Assembly: GCF_022370635.2 (NCBI RefSeq)
Contig: NZ_CP092362.2
Location: 5,890,001-5,954,000 of the forward strand
Reading direction: 5' to 3'
DNA length: 64,000 nt
Origin: Mycolicibacterium crocinum
GTDB lineage: Bacteria > Actinomycetota > Actinomycetes > Mycobacteriales > Mycobacteriaceae
In this document: positions 1 through 9,200 of the stretch, in pieces
How positions within the stretch are numbered: the first letter of the stretch is position 1
Layout of the letters: each line of letters begins with the position of its first letter
Position numbers and translations under genes: made by a program
The notes under the pieces: model-generated
What the model saw: only the letters and a program-made list of their open reading frames with translations
Told to the model about the DNA's origin: nothing
The model's database searches: none

Positions 1-3000
1 GATCACGGCGCGCCGGTCGGCCTCGGGGGTTGCCGCGAGCAACATCAGTACCGAGCCGTCGGCGTCACCGTCTGCAGTAGCCGTCTCGGATGTGCCGAGT
101 TCGGCGAACATCATCGGCAGGCGGCCACCCAGGCCGGCCTGACGCGCCCGGCCCCAGTCGGCGCTGATGGCGACGACATTCGGCGGCTGTTGGTTGATGA
201 GCCGATCGAGGATCAGTGCACCCACCGCGGGCGTGATCAGTTCGATTCCTCGCTTGGCATAGAGCTTTTCCAAGTTGAGCTCTTCCACCATGCCGACCGA
301 CCAGGGCCCCCAGCCGATGGTGAGTGCGGGCAGGCCCTGCGCCCGGCGGTAGTGGGCGAACGCATCGAGGAAGGCGTTGGCCGCCGCGTAGTTGCCCTGT
401 CCTGGCGAGGCGATCGTCGATCCGGCCGAGCCGAACATCACGAAGAATTCCAGGTCGTGGTCTCTGAACGCGTCGTGCAGCACCCGGGTCCCGGTGACCT
501 TGGGCGCCATCACCGCGGCGAAGTCGGCTTCGCTGGTGTTGACCAGCAGTTGGTCATTGACCGATCCGGCGGCGTGCACGATTCCTCGCACGGGCCTGCC
601 GCCACTGCGGGTGTGGTCCCGCAACCATGCGGCCACCTGGTCTCGGTCGGCGACATCGACACTGGCAGTGGCGATCTGGACGCCCAGCCGTTCGATCTCA
701 TCGATCGTCTCCGAGGGGACGGCCCCGCGGCTCAGCAAGGTGATGTGCCGGGCTCCGCGCTCGGCGAGGTAGGTGGCGACCACGCGCCCGAGGGCTCCGG
801 ACCCACCGGTGACGACGTACGTGGCATCCCGGGTGAGCTTGGTGGGGAACGGCCGCGTCAGCTGGTCGCACGGCCGCAGACGAGGAACGAATGTCGCGCG
901 GCCGCGGATGGCGATCTGGTCTTCGGCCGCTCCGTCGAGAATGTGTTCACAGATGCGCGCGGCGGTGTGGGCGTGATCGTCAGCGGTGTCGATGTCGATC
1001 AGCCCGCCCCAGTGCTCGGGCATCTCTTGGTGACCGATCACGCGACCGAGACCCCACAGCGCCGCCTGCTCGACCCCGCGCAGCTCGGTTCCTGGTGCGG
1101 GTTGCGCATTCCCGGTGACCAGATAGAGCCGCGGCTTCCTGGTGGTGTCCTGCGCGGCAACGGCTTTGACCAGTCGCAGCGCGGCGAGGACGCCGAGCCG
1201 GTGTTGGTCGTGGACGGTGATTGTCTCGCTGATGTCCAACGGCCAGCAGTCCACGATCCCGTCGACGCCGTCGTCATGGGCGAGCAGCGCGGTGAAGTCG
1301 GTGTCGTTGGCGTCGTGGCGGACCGTGACTACCCGGTGGCCGCGGCTGCGCAGCCCGTCGGCGAGTGATGCGCCGACACCGGTGTCGTCGATGAGGATCA
1401 GCCACGACTGGGGTTCGCCCGCTGCGGTGTCCCCATGCACACCGTCGCCGATGGGACGCCATTCAATGTTGCTGAGCCCCTTGTCGATTCGGTCGGGTGA
1501 CATTCGCGCCGACGCGCTCAGCGATTGGACAGCGAAGCCCTCGATGACGGCGAGGGGCTGGCCGGCCGACCCGGTGATCGTGAGGTCGCAGTCGACCTGC
1601 TCCCTCGTTACCGACACGACGTGCACGTGGACGGTCATGGCCGGCTCGGGTGCACCGTAGACCGCACAGCGCCGAATCCGGGTGGGCAGGAACGGGTCCT
1701 CGTTCTCTTCCTGGCCGAGGAACGGCGCGCCGAACAGCGCCTGGAATGCACCGTCGATGAGGGCGGGATGGAACCGGAACCGCGAAAGCTCATCGCCGAT
1801 GGAGTCGGGAACCGCGATATCGGCGGTGGCCCAGTCCTCGCCGGCCGTCACCCCACGCACGGTTCGGAACGCGTCGCCATAGTCGAACCCGATGGACTCG
1901 GTACGGAGGTAGAACTCCTCACCGCTGATCGACACGACCGGCTCGGAACTGTCCACGGCGGCCTGCGGCTGGGGCGCGGGTGGCAAGACGTTGAGTTCCG
2001 CCGTTGCGGTGATGACCCACTTGGATTCTCCGTCGGCCGTCGCGGTGAACGCGGAGAATTCCAGTGTGCCGTCCGCTTCGTTCAGGGTGGTTCGCAGTAT
2101 GGGGTCGCAGGTTTGGTCGAGGATGACGGCGCGGTGCAGCACCACGTTGTCCACGCTGAAGTCCGCTCCGTAGACGGCGTTGGCGGCTGCCATACCCATC
2201 TCCAGGTACACCGCCCCGGGGATCACCACACTTCCCTGCACGCGGTGGTCGGCGAGGAACGGGTTGAAGACGGTGCTCAGTTCCGCCTCCCAGGTCGGAT
2301 GAAGCCCGCTGACGGGCTGACCGAGGAGGGGATGCACCGGGTGGTAGAACAGGGCCTCGGTGGCCTCGCGCGTCTCATTCCAGAACCGCTTCGTCTGCCA
2401 CGGATACGACGGCAGCTTCACGACGCGCCCCCCGTCCGCGCACCCGAGTGCGTCCCACGCGACATCACGGCCGTTGCAGTGCAGCGTCCCAACACAATTG
2501 AGCAAGGTTCGGACATCGTCGGAGTCGCGTCGTTGGACTGCCGACACCGATATCTTCTGCTGGCCCGCCGTTTCGAGGATCGAGGACGCCAGCGCCGGGT
2601 GCGGGCCGAGTTCGACGAAGTGGGTGTAGCCGTCCTCCAGCATCCGCCGGATCGCCGGTTCGAACAGCACGGTGGCCCGGGTGTTCTGCCACCAGTAGGC
2701 AGCCCCGGCCTGGTACCCGTCCAATCGCTCACCGGTGACCGTCGAGTACAGCGGGATCGTGGCGTCCTTGGACGACAGTCCGTCGAGCGATCCGAGCAGG
2801 TCGGCCTTGATCGCATCCATGAAATGCGTGTGGTACGGCACCTTTCCGTTGAGGTACCGATTGAAGATGCTGTGCTCATCCAACTGCCGGGCCACGTCGG
2901 CGAGGACTTCGGCATCACCGGCGACGGCGACCGCCGACGGGCTGTTGATGGCGGCGATGGAGAGCCGCGCGCCGAATTCTGTCCGTACCTCGGGATCGAG

Positions 3001-5034
3001 GGCCTGCATCAGCGAGTCGGCGTCGACGCCCACGGCGAGCATCCGCCCCTGCCCGGTGGTGCGCTGCTGCAGTCGGCTTCGGTGGTAGACGACCTCCATT
3101 GCCTGCTCGAAGGTGAGCAGGCCGGCGATGTGATGGGCCGCGATTTCGCCTGCGCTGTGGCCGATTACCGCGTCCGGGCGGATCCCGTACGCGGCCAGCT
3201 GCTCGGCCAGCGCGATCTGGACGGCAAAGTTCGCCGGCTGCGCGACCTCGGTCTCCCCCATGCGTGTGCTGGTTTCGTCCCGCCGCAGTTCGTCGACGAG
3301 GGACCACCCCGTGTACTGGGACAGTTCGCGGTCGGTGCGCAGGATGCTGTCGGTGAACGAGGGAAGGACGTCGAGCAGTCCTCGGCACATCTTCCACCAC
3401 TGCGGGCCCATCCCGGTGCAGACGAACGCGGTCTGGGGTGCCGATCCGACAATGCGTCCGCCCGCCACCGGCCCGCCGTCGGCGAGGGCTCGCAGTTGCT
3501 GTCGCGCATCGTCAATGTTCTCGGCGATGACGACGCTGCGGTGATTGAGATGCGATCGGCGCCGAGCCAGCGTGTGCTGCAGATTCGGCAACGTCAGGCC
3601 CGGATGAGCGTCGAGATGCTCGGCGAGCCGGTCGGCCGTCGCGACCAGAGCCTCCTCACTGCGTGCCGAGATCGGCAGCACAGCAGGTAATTTCGGCGCC
3701 TCGACCTCGGCGCCGACCATGACGGGCGGTTCGGCAAGCACCACATGCGCGTTGGTGCCTCCAAAGCCGAACGAGTTCACGCCGACCACACGTCGCTCGG
3801 CGGCGGGGAATGGCCGTCCGGTGGCGGGGACGTCGATCTTGAGCTCCTCCAGGGAGACGTGCCGGGTCGGCTCTCCCAGATGCAGATTGGCCGGGATGAA
3901 GCCGTGCTTGGCCACCAGCGCTGCCTTGATCAGACCCGCCACTCCGGCGCCGGCTTCCAGGTGGCCGATGTTGGTCTTGATCGACCCGATGATGAGGGGC
4001 TCGGTGGCCGGCCGGTCGGCGGTCAGGGCGCCGGCCAGGGCGCGCATCTCGATCGGGTCACCGACCGGGGTTCCGGTGCCGTGCGCTTCGACATAACCGA
4101 TGTCTTTGGGCTGCAGGCCGGCTCGCTGCAGCGCGGTCCTGATGGCGGCTTCCTGGGCTTCCTGGCGCGGCACGGTGATGCCGTCGGTGTGGCCGTCCTG
4201 TGAGACCGCCGTTCCGAGGATCTGGGCGTAGATGTCGTCGCCGTCGTCGAGTGCCTGCTGGAGGGGTTTGATGATGACGATGGCGCCGCCTTCGCCGCGG
4301 GCGTACCCGTCCGCGGAGTCGCTGAACGCCTTGGACCGGCCCTGGGGGCTGAGGAATCCGCTCTTGGACTCCGCGATGGCCGTGTTGGGACCGATCATGA
4401 TATTCACGCCGCCGGCGAGCGCAAGTTCGCACTCACCATTCCAAATGCTTTGCGCGGCAAGGTGTACGGCGACCAGCGATCCGGAGCACGCGGTGTCGAC
4501 GGTCACGCTGGGCCCGCGGAAGTCGAAAGCGTGTGAGATCCGGTTGGCCAGCATCGTCATCATCATGCCGGTGGCCGAATGCGACTTGAACCGGTAGCGG
4601 CTGGTGCGGCCCTGGTTTTGCAGCAGCTGATAGTCGAGCGTGAAACCACCGATGAACACGCCCACGTCGGCGCCCGCAAGGTGGTCGGCGGGCAGCCCCC
4701 CGTCCTCCAGCGCCTCCCAGGCGACGTGGAGCAGGAGCCGCTGCTGCGGATCGAGCGAGTGCGCCTCCCGCGGTGACATCCCGAAGAACTGCGGGTCGAA
4801 TTGGTCGATACTGCTGAGGAATCCGCCGCGGCGGGTGACGATCTTGCCCACCTTGGCGGGATTGGGATCGTGATACCGATCGGCGTTCCATCGTGTTTCG
4901 GGAACCACGCGGGTGGCGTCGGTCTCGCTGCAGAGCAGGTCCCACAGGGCGGCGGCCGAATCAGCCTCCCCGGGAAGCCGGCAGCCGATGCCGACGATGG
5001 CGAGCGGCGGGCGGCCGCCGGTTTCGGTAAGCAT
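1..5034 (-). CDS. Type I polyketide synthase, KS-AT-DH-KR, 3' end cut by the window edge
   Basis: The reading frame is open from the ATG at 5034 to base 1 (1678 codons), so the C-terminus is missing. Domains read in order are: ketosynthase (residues about 10-430, active Cys183 in DTACSGS), acyltransferase (about 540-850, Ser627 in GHSAGE), dehydratase (about 900-1190, His930 in the HxxxGxxxxP motif), a structural linker, and ketoreductase (NADPH motif GGSGALG near 1410, catalytic Tyr1549 in NYAAANAF). No enoylreductase is seen. An acyl carrier domain would be expected just beyond the edge. KS-AT-DH-KR-ACP is the arrangement of iterative 6-methylsalicylate-type synthases, but a reducing module for another product is equally possible. 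The start lies 9 nt after the halogenase stop, and an in-frame GTG at 5040 is an alternative. The two genes form one operon, so the product is probably halogenated (inference). Confidence 0.93.
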   Translation of the reverse strand, partial: MLTETGGRPPLAIVGIGCRLPGEADSAAALWDLLCSETDATRVVPETRWNADRYHDPNPAKVGKIVTRRGGFLSSIDQFDPQFFGMSPREAHSLDPQQRLLLHVAWEALEDGGLPADHLAGADVGVFIGGFTLDYQLLQNQGRTSRYRFKSHSATGMMMTMLANRISHAFDFRGPSVTVDTACSGSLVAVHLAAQSIWNGECELALAGGVNIMIGPNTAIAESKSGFLSPQGRSKAFSDSADGYARGEGGAIVIIKPLQQALDDGDDIYAQILGTAVSQDGHTDGITVPRQEAQEAAIRTALQRAGLQPKDIGYVEAHGTGTPVGDPIEMRALAGALTADRPATEPLIIGSIKTNIGHLEAGAGVAGLIKAALVAKHGFIPANLHLGEPTRHVSLEELKIDVPATGRPFPAAERRVVGVNSFGFGGTNAHVVLAEPPVMVGAEVEAPKLPAVLPISARSEEALVATADRLAEHLDAHPGLTLPNLQHTLARRRSHLNHRSVVIAENIDDARQQLRALADGGPVAGGRIVGSAPQTAFVCTGMGPQWWKMCRGLLDVLPSFTDSILRTDRELSQYTGWSLVDELRRDETSTRMGETEVAQPANFAVQIALAEQLAAYGIRPDAVIGHSAGEIAAHHIAGLLTFEQAMEVVYHRSRLQQRTTGQGRMLAVGVDADSLMQALDPEVRTEFGARLSIAAINSPSAVAVAGDAEVLADVARQLDEHSIFNRYLNGKVPYHTHFMDAIKADLLGSLDGLSSKDATIPLYSTVTGERLDGYQAGAAYWWQNTRATVLFEPAIRRMLEDGYTHFVELGPHPALASSILETAGQQKISVSAVQRRDSDDVRTLLNCVGTLHCNGRDVAWDALGCADGGRVVKLPSYPWQTKRFWNETREATEALFYHPVHPLLGQPVSGLHPTWEAELSTVFNPFLADHRVQGSVVIPGAVYLEMGMAAANAVYGADFSVDNVVLHRAVILDQTCDPILRTTLNEADGTLEFSAFTATADGESKWVITATAELNVLPPAPQPQAAVDSSEPVVSISGEEFYLRTESIGFDYGDAFRTVRGVTAGEDWATADIAVPDSIGDELSRFRFHPALIDGAFQALFGAPFLGQEENEDPFLPTRIRRCAVYGAPEPAMTVHVHVVSVTREQVDCDLTITGSAGQPLAVIEGFAVQSLSASARMSPDRIDKGLSNIEWRPIGDGVHGDTAAGEPQSWLILIDDTGVGASLADGLRSRGHRVVTVRHDANDTDFTALLAHDDGVDGIVDCWPLDISETITVHDQHRLGVLAALRLVKAVAAQDTTRKPRLYLVTGNAQPAPGTELRGVEQAALWGLGRVIGHQEMPEHWGGLIDIDTADDHAHTAARICEHILDGAAEDQIAIRGRATFVPRLRPCDQLTRPFPTKLTRDATYVVTGGSGALGRVVATYLAERGARHITLLSRGAVPSETIDEIERLGVQIATASVDVADRDQVAAWLRDHTRSGGRPVRGIVHAAGSVNDQLLVNTSEADFAAVMAPKVTGTRVLHDAFRDHDLEFFVMFGSAGSTIASPGQGNYAAANAFLDAFAHYRRAQGLPALTIGWGPWSVGMVEELNLEKLYAKRGIELITPAVGALILDRLINQQPPNVVAISADWGRARQAGLGGRLPMMFAELGTSETATADGDADGSVLMLLAATPEADRRAVI

Positions 5035-5043
5035 CTTCACCGG

Positions 5044-6813
5044 TCAGCTCGACTGCAGAGCCGGTGCTGCCGTGACGATCCAGTCGCTGCTGATCGGGTC
5101 ACTTCCCTGCTCCCGGCGGTAGGCCGACCGCAGCTCGTGCAGCAGCGGATCACGCTGCCATTCCTGCACCTGCCGCATGACGGCGTCGTCGCCGAAGGTC
5201 ACTGATTTCTCCGCGAGCACCGTGTCGACCAGCTGACCGGCCAATCGGCGCAACAGGTTGGCGTTGCTGTCAAACTGCTCGGTGAAGGTGTCGCTCGGAT
5301 GCATCATCGCGGTGTGCAGGGTCACCATGAAGTTCAGGGGTGCGTAGAGATCGACGAACGGTACTGTGGGAGAGCTGCTTTCGGTCGCAGCCCACTCCCG
5401 AAAGAACCTCTGGACCCGGTTACTCAGCGCGATGAGACCGTCGAGATGCGGGACGAAGCCGGGATCGTCGGCGAGGCTCACGAACCGGCCGTTCATGTAC
5501 AGGAAGCCGATGAAGCCCCAATAGAACGCGACGTCCCAGATGATCTTGGCCGACATCACGTTCGGTACGCCCATCAACGAGTACTGGTCCTGATAGACCG
5601 CGAGCCACATCTCGGTGAATGAGCGAAACAGCGTGTCGCTGATCTGTGCTCGCGCCACGACGTCCTCGCCGTCGAGTTCACGGGTGATCATGTCGGTGAT
5701 CAAGCCGTTGCCGATGGCGACGAGATCCAGGCCCGAGGAGTACAGCGGATCGAGGAAGATCCCCGCGTCACCGGTCAGACCCCAGCGCGCGCTGCCGTCA
5801 TAGACTTTCGCCGCGCCGTGGCTGTACTTCTTCATGACGCGGAAATCCTGGATCTCCTCGGCGTGTTCGGCCAGGACCGCAGCGCACTGCGGCTCGTGAT
5901 CCCGGATCCATGCCATGGCCTTGGCCAGCGTGTTGAACGTGTCGAACGAGTGGTAGGCCGGGTCAGCGACGATACCGACGCTGGTCGCCCCGGACGCCAG
6001 CCGAATCAGCCAGACCCAGTAGCCCTCGCCCATCAGGTGATTGGTGGACAGCGCGCGATCACCCTCGACTAGCCGACCCCGCCAGTCCGGGTCGTCGCTC
6101 CAGCGTCCGACGTCGATTTCCGTGGCGACCCGGAACCAGACGGCATTGCAATGATGTTCGTTGGCCTGTCGGATACCTAAGTGCCTGGGCAGCAACCGGT
6201 TTCGGCCCGAAGCGTCGATCACCCACCGTGCCGTGGTCTCGGTGATCATTTCGCCGTCTTGAATTGCCAGCGTGTGCGGACTGCTGCTGTTGCTCAGCTG
6301 GACCGAGCGCACCCGGCCGCGGGTGATCTCGACGCCCTCGGCCACGCAGCGGCGGCTGAGCTCGTTCTCCAACCTCCCGCGGTCGATCTGATACGTCACC
6401 TGGGGGACGAATGATGAGCTGCCGAGCTCCATGCGCTGCGCGATGTCGGTGTTGCTGCCGACGGAGAAGAACATCCGCAAGCCCATCTTGCGGATCTGCG
6501 CGGTGCTCAGGTGATCACCCAAACCCAGACGGTCACGGAGGTAGTGGGCCGACACCTCGACGGTCGACTCGCCGACTGTGTGGGTGACCTCGGGCACCGG
6601 ATGGACGTTCGGCTCGATGACCTGTACCCGGGTGGCGGGCCGCTCCCGGCGCAGCTCCAGCGCCAACGTCAGGGCCGCTGCCCCGCCGCCGACGATGGTG
6701 ACGTCGTGGTCGGCAGGTGGCCCGTCCGGGCGCGACATGCGAGACCGAATGCGTTCGGCGAGGGCTTCTCGACGCTCGCGACTCAGCTGCGACACCTGCG
6801 CCCGCGTGTCCAC
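5044..6813 (-). CDS. FAD-dependent halogenase-like protein (tryptophan-halogenase family)
   Basis: The protein has 589 residues. An N-terminal FAD-binding motif (VTIVGGGAAA, Gly at 42-44) is followed by the GESTVE block near 81, a lysine in RKMG (about 109) where halogenases keep their catalytic Lys, WVWLIR at 266-271, and GDAGIFLDPLYSSG. The last contains the Fx.Px.Sx.G signature of FAD halogenases. The usual WxWxIP motif is present except that Pro is replaced by Arg. I chose the GTG at 6813 because a strong GGGAGG ribosome site precedes it. An upstream in-frame start at 6882 has no such site. The first 25 residues (QLSRERREALAERIRS) resemble short linkers that begin carrier-protein-associated enzymes. 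Halogenation of a carrier-bound polyketide is inferred from the adjacent PKS. A monooxygenase function remains possible. Confidence 0.85.
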   Translation of the reverse strand: MDTRAQVSQLSRERREALAERIRSRMSRPDGPPADHDVTIVGGGAAALTLALELRRERPATRVQVIEPNVHPVPEVTHTVGESTVEVSAHYLRDRLGLGDHLSTAQIRKMGLRMFFSVGSNTDIAQRMELGSSSFVPQVTYQIDRGRLENELSRRCVAEGVEITRGRVRSVQLSNSSSPHTLAIQDGEMITETTARWVIDASGRNRLLPRHLGIRQANEHHCNAVWFRVATEIDVGRWSDDPDWRGRLVEGDRALSTNHLMGEGYWVWLIRLASGATSVGIVADPAYHSFDTFNTLAKAMAWIRDHEPQCAAVLAEHAEEIQDFRVMKKYSHGAAKVYDGSARWGLTGDAGIFLDPLYSSGLDLVAIGNGLITDMITRELDGEDVVARAQISDTLFRSFTEMWLAVYQDQYSLMGVPNVMSAKIIWDVAFYWGFIGFLYMNGRFVSLADDPGFVPHLDGLIALSNRVQRFFREWAATESSSPTVPFVDLYAPLNFMVTLHTAMMHPSDTFTEQFDSNANLLRRLAGQLVDTVLAEKSVTFGDDAVMRQVQEWQRDPLLHELRSAYRREQGSDPISSDWIVTAAPALQSS

Positions 6814-7157
6814 CCCGTGACCTCCCTCGATTCGTGCCGATGGGTACCCGGGAATGTGACGGGTACGCATCGCGGCGCTCATTCGAGCGAATCACAGCGG
6901 CGCCGTAGGGAGCACGTCGAGACTGATTACCGATTGCTGACGTCGGCGTCGTCGCGCGCCGGGCCGCAAACCCGAAAACATCAGGCGCAGCTGCTCATCC
7001 GGCGGTTGGCCGCGGTCGCAGCTACTTCTCGTGCGGCCAGCGGTGCTCGGGTAGGCGCGCTTGCTGTAAGCACGGCCACCCTTGCGGATACACGAGAAAG
7101 TCGGACCCGGCGCTTACGATTCCATCGACGAACCACCCCCGATGGAAAGACGAAGAC
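6814..7157. other. Divergent intergenic region between halogenase and topoisomerase genes
   Basis: This 344-base stretch carries no convincing gene. It must hold the promoters for the leftward halogenase-PKS operon and the rightward topoisomerase operon. A candidate -10 hexamer (TACGAT, 7115-7120) lies upstream of the topoisomerase start, and a GGAAAG ribosome site is at 7144-7149. No clear operator or repeat was seen. Confidence 0.5.
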
Positions 7158-9191
7158 GTGAGCTACACCGCCGCTGACATCACCGAGCTCGACGATGTGC
7201 AGCACACGCGCTTGCGGCCGGCGGTCAACCTTGGTCTGGACATCCTGAACACCGCATTGCGCGAGCTGATCGACAATGCGGTGGAAGAAGTTGCCGATCC
7301 CAGCCACGGCGGATCCTCCGTCACGATCACGCTGCACACCGACGGTTCGGTCAGCGTGGCCGACGACGGGCGCGGATTGCCCGTCGACACCGACGCCGCG
7401 ACGGGGAAGAACGGCATCGTCAAGACGCTGGGCACGGCGCGCGCCGGCGGCAAGTTCTCCGCGCACACCGACGCGTCCAGCACCGGGGCCGGGCTGAACG
7501 GAATCGGCGCCGCCGCGGCCGTCTTCATCTCTGCACGTACCGACGTCACGGTGCACCGGGCCGGGAAGACGTACCTGCAGAGCTTCGGCGGTGGCTATCC
7601 CGGCGTCTTCGAGGGCAAGGACTTCGACCCGAACGCGCCGTTCACCCGTTCCGACACCCAGAAACTGCGCGGCACCAACAACCGAAAGCCCAACGCACAG
7701 GGCACCGAGGTGCGCATCCTGTTCGACTCGACCGTCGTCCCGGATTCCAGCATCGACATCGGTGAGGTGCTGCTCCGCGCACATGCAGCGGCACGGATGT
7801 CCCCCGGCGTGCACCTGGCCGTCGTCGACGAAGGCTGGCCCGGCGACGAGATTCCACCGGCGCTGCTCGCTCCGTTCGACGGCCCCTGGGGTACCGACAC
7901 ACTGCTGGACCTGATGTGCACCGCGGCCGATACCCCGGCACCCGTCGTACGGGCTGTCGTGGAGGGACGCGGCGAATACACCACCGGCCGGGGCCCGACA
8001 CCGTTCCGGTGGTCGCTGACTGCCGGTCCCGCCGAGCCGGCGACGGTGGCGGCGTTCTGCAACACCGTGCGCACCCCCGGCGGGGGATCCCATCTGACCG
8101 CGGCGGTGAAGGGGTTGTCCGAGGCGTTGGCCGATCGGGCGTCCCGCATCCGCGACCTCGGCCTCGCGAAGGGCGAAGAAGGCCCGGAGCCACAGGATTT
8201 CGCGGCGGTCACCGCGCTGGCGGTCGACACCCGCGCCCCGGACGTGTCGTGGGACTCCCAGGCCAAGACGGCGGTGTCGTCACGGTCGCTGAACGTGGCG
8301 ATGGCCCCGGACGTGGCGCGCAGCGTCACGATCTGGGCGGCCAACCCCGCCAACGGCGACGCCGTGTCGCTGTGGACGAAGCTAGCGCTCGAGTACGCCC
8401 GGGCGCGGCGCAGCGCCGAAGGCGCCAAGGCGCGGTCGCGGGCGGCCTCGAAAGCCAAGGGGCTCGGCACGAATCTGTCGCTACCCCCGAAGCTGTTGCC
8501 CAGCAGGGAAACCGGCCGCGGCTCCGGAGCGGAACTGTTTCTCTGCGAGGGTGATTCGGCACTCGGCACGATCAAGGCGGCGCGCGACGCGACCTTCCAG
8601 GCCGCTTTCCCGCTGAAAGGCAAGCCGCCCAACGTCTATGGCTTCGCCCTGAGCAAGGCGCGGGCCAAGGACGAGTTCGATTCGATCGAGCGCATCCTGG
8701 GCTGCGGGGTTCGGGACAACTGCGACCCCGAGCAGTGCCGCTACGACCGGATTTTGTTCGCCTCCGACGCCGACCCCGACGGCGGCAACATCAACTCCAG
8801 CCTGATCTCGATGTTCCTGGACTTCTACCGCCCGTTGGTCGAGGCCGGGATGGTCTACGTGACCCTGCCGCCGTTGTTCGTGGTGAAGAACGGCGACGAA
8901 CGGATCTACTGCCAGGACGAGTCCGAGCGGGACGCCGCCGTCGCTCAGTTGAAGGCGACCTCCAAGAAGCGGGTGGAGGTGCAGCGCAACAAGGGTCTCG
9001 GCGAGATGGACGCCGACGACTTCTGGAACACGGTGCTGGATCCGCAGCGGCGCACCGTGATTCGGGTGCATCCCGATGACGACGAGAAGAACCTGCACCA
9101 CACGTTGTTCGGCGGACCGCCCGAGGGCCGGCGCACGTGGATGGCTGATGTGGCCTCCCGTGTCGACACCTCCGCGCTGGACCTCGACTAG
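7158..9191 (+). CDS. Type IIA DNA topoisomerase, ATPase/TOPRIM (GyrB-like) subunit, TopoM type
   Basis: The protein has 677 residues and forms the ATPase and TOPRIM half of a type IIA topoisomerase. Visible are the GHKL ATPase signatures (ELIDNAVEEV near 36, DDGRGLP, GLNGIGAAAA), the TOPRIM glutamate in CEGDSA (Glu464) and the metal-binding DADPDG (Asp537/539/541). A GyrA-like partner starts 9 nt downstream, giving a two-gene operon. Both proteins are clearly divergent from chromosomal gyrase, and mycobacterial gyrB-gyrA normally lies beside dnaA and dnaN. From family knowledge this matches TopoM, the extra type II enzyme described in Mycobacterium smegmatis with an unusual positive supercoiling activity. 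The start is GTG with a purine-rich upstream stretch. Confidence 0.9.
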   Translation: MSYTAADITELDDVQHTRLRPAVNLGLDILNTALRELIDNAVEEVADPSHGGSSVTITLHTDGSVSVADDGRGLPVDTDAATGKNGIVKTLGTARAGGKFSAHTDASSTGAGLNGIGAAAAVFISARTDVTVHRAGKTYLQSFGGGYPGVFEGKDFDPNAPFTRSDTQKLRGTNNRKPNAQGTEVRILFDSTVVPDSSIDIGEVLLRAHAAARMSPGVHLAVVDEGWPGDEIPPALLAPFDGPWGTDTLLDLMCTAADTPAPVVRAVVEGRGEYTTGRGPTPFRWSLTAGPAEPATVAAFCNTVRTPGGGSHLTAAVKGLSEALADRASRIRDLGLAKGEEGPEPQDFAAVTALAVDTRAPDVSWDSQAKTAVSSRSLNVAMAPDVARSVTIWAANPANGDAVSLWTKLALEYARARRSAEGAKARSRAASKAKGLGTNLSLPPKLLPSRETGRGSGAELFLCEGDSALGTIKAARDATFQAAFPLKGKPPNVYGFALSKARAKDEFDSIERILGCGVRDNCDPEQCRYDRILFASDADPDGGNINSSLISMFLDFYRPLVEAGMVYVTLPPLFVVKNGDERIYCQDESERDAAVAQLKATSKKRVEVQRNKGLGEMDADDFWNTVLDPQRRTVIRVHPDDDEKNLHHTLFGGPPEGRRTWMADVASRVDTSALDLD

Positions 9192-9200
9192 GAGTATCAC

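Noticed and set aside
1525-3690. Long plus-strand open frame (721 codons)
   Set aside because: It is antisense to the PKS; high GC creates long shadow frames. The minus strand gives clear KS, AT, DH and KR domains.
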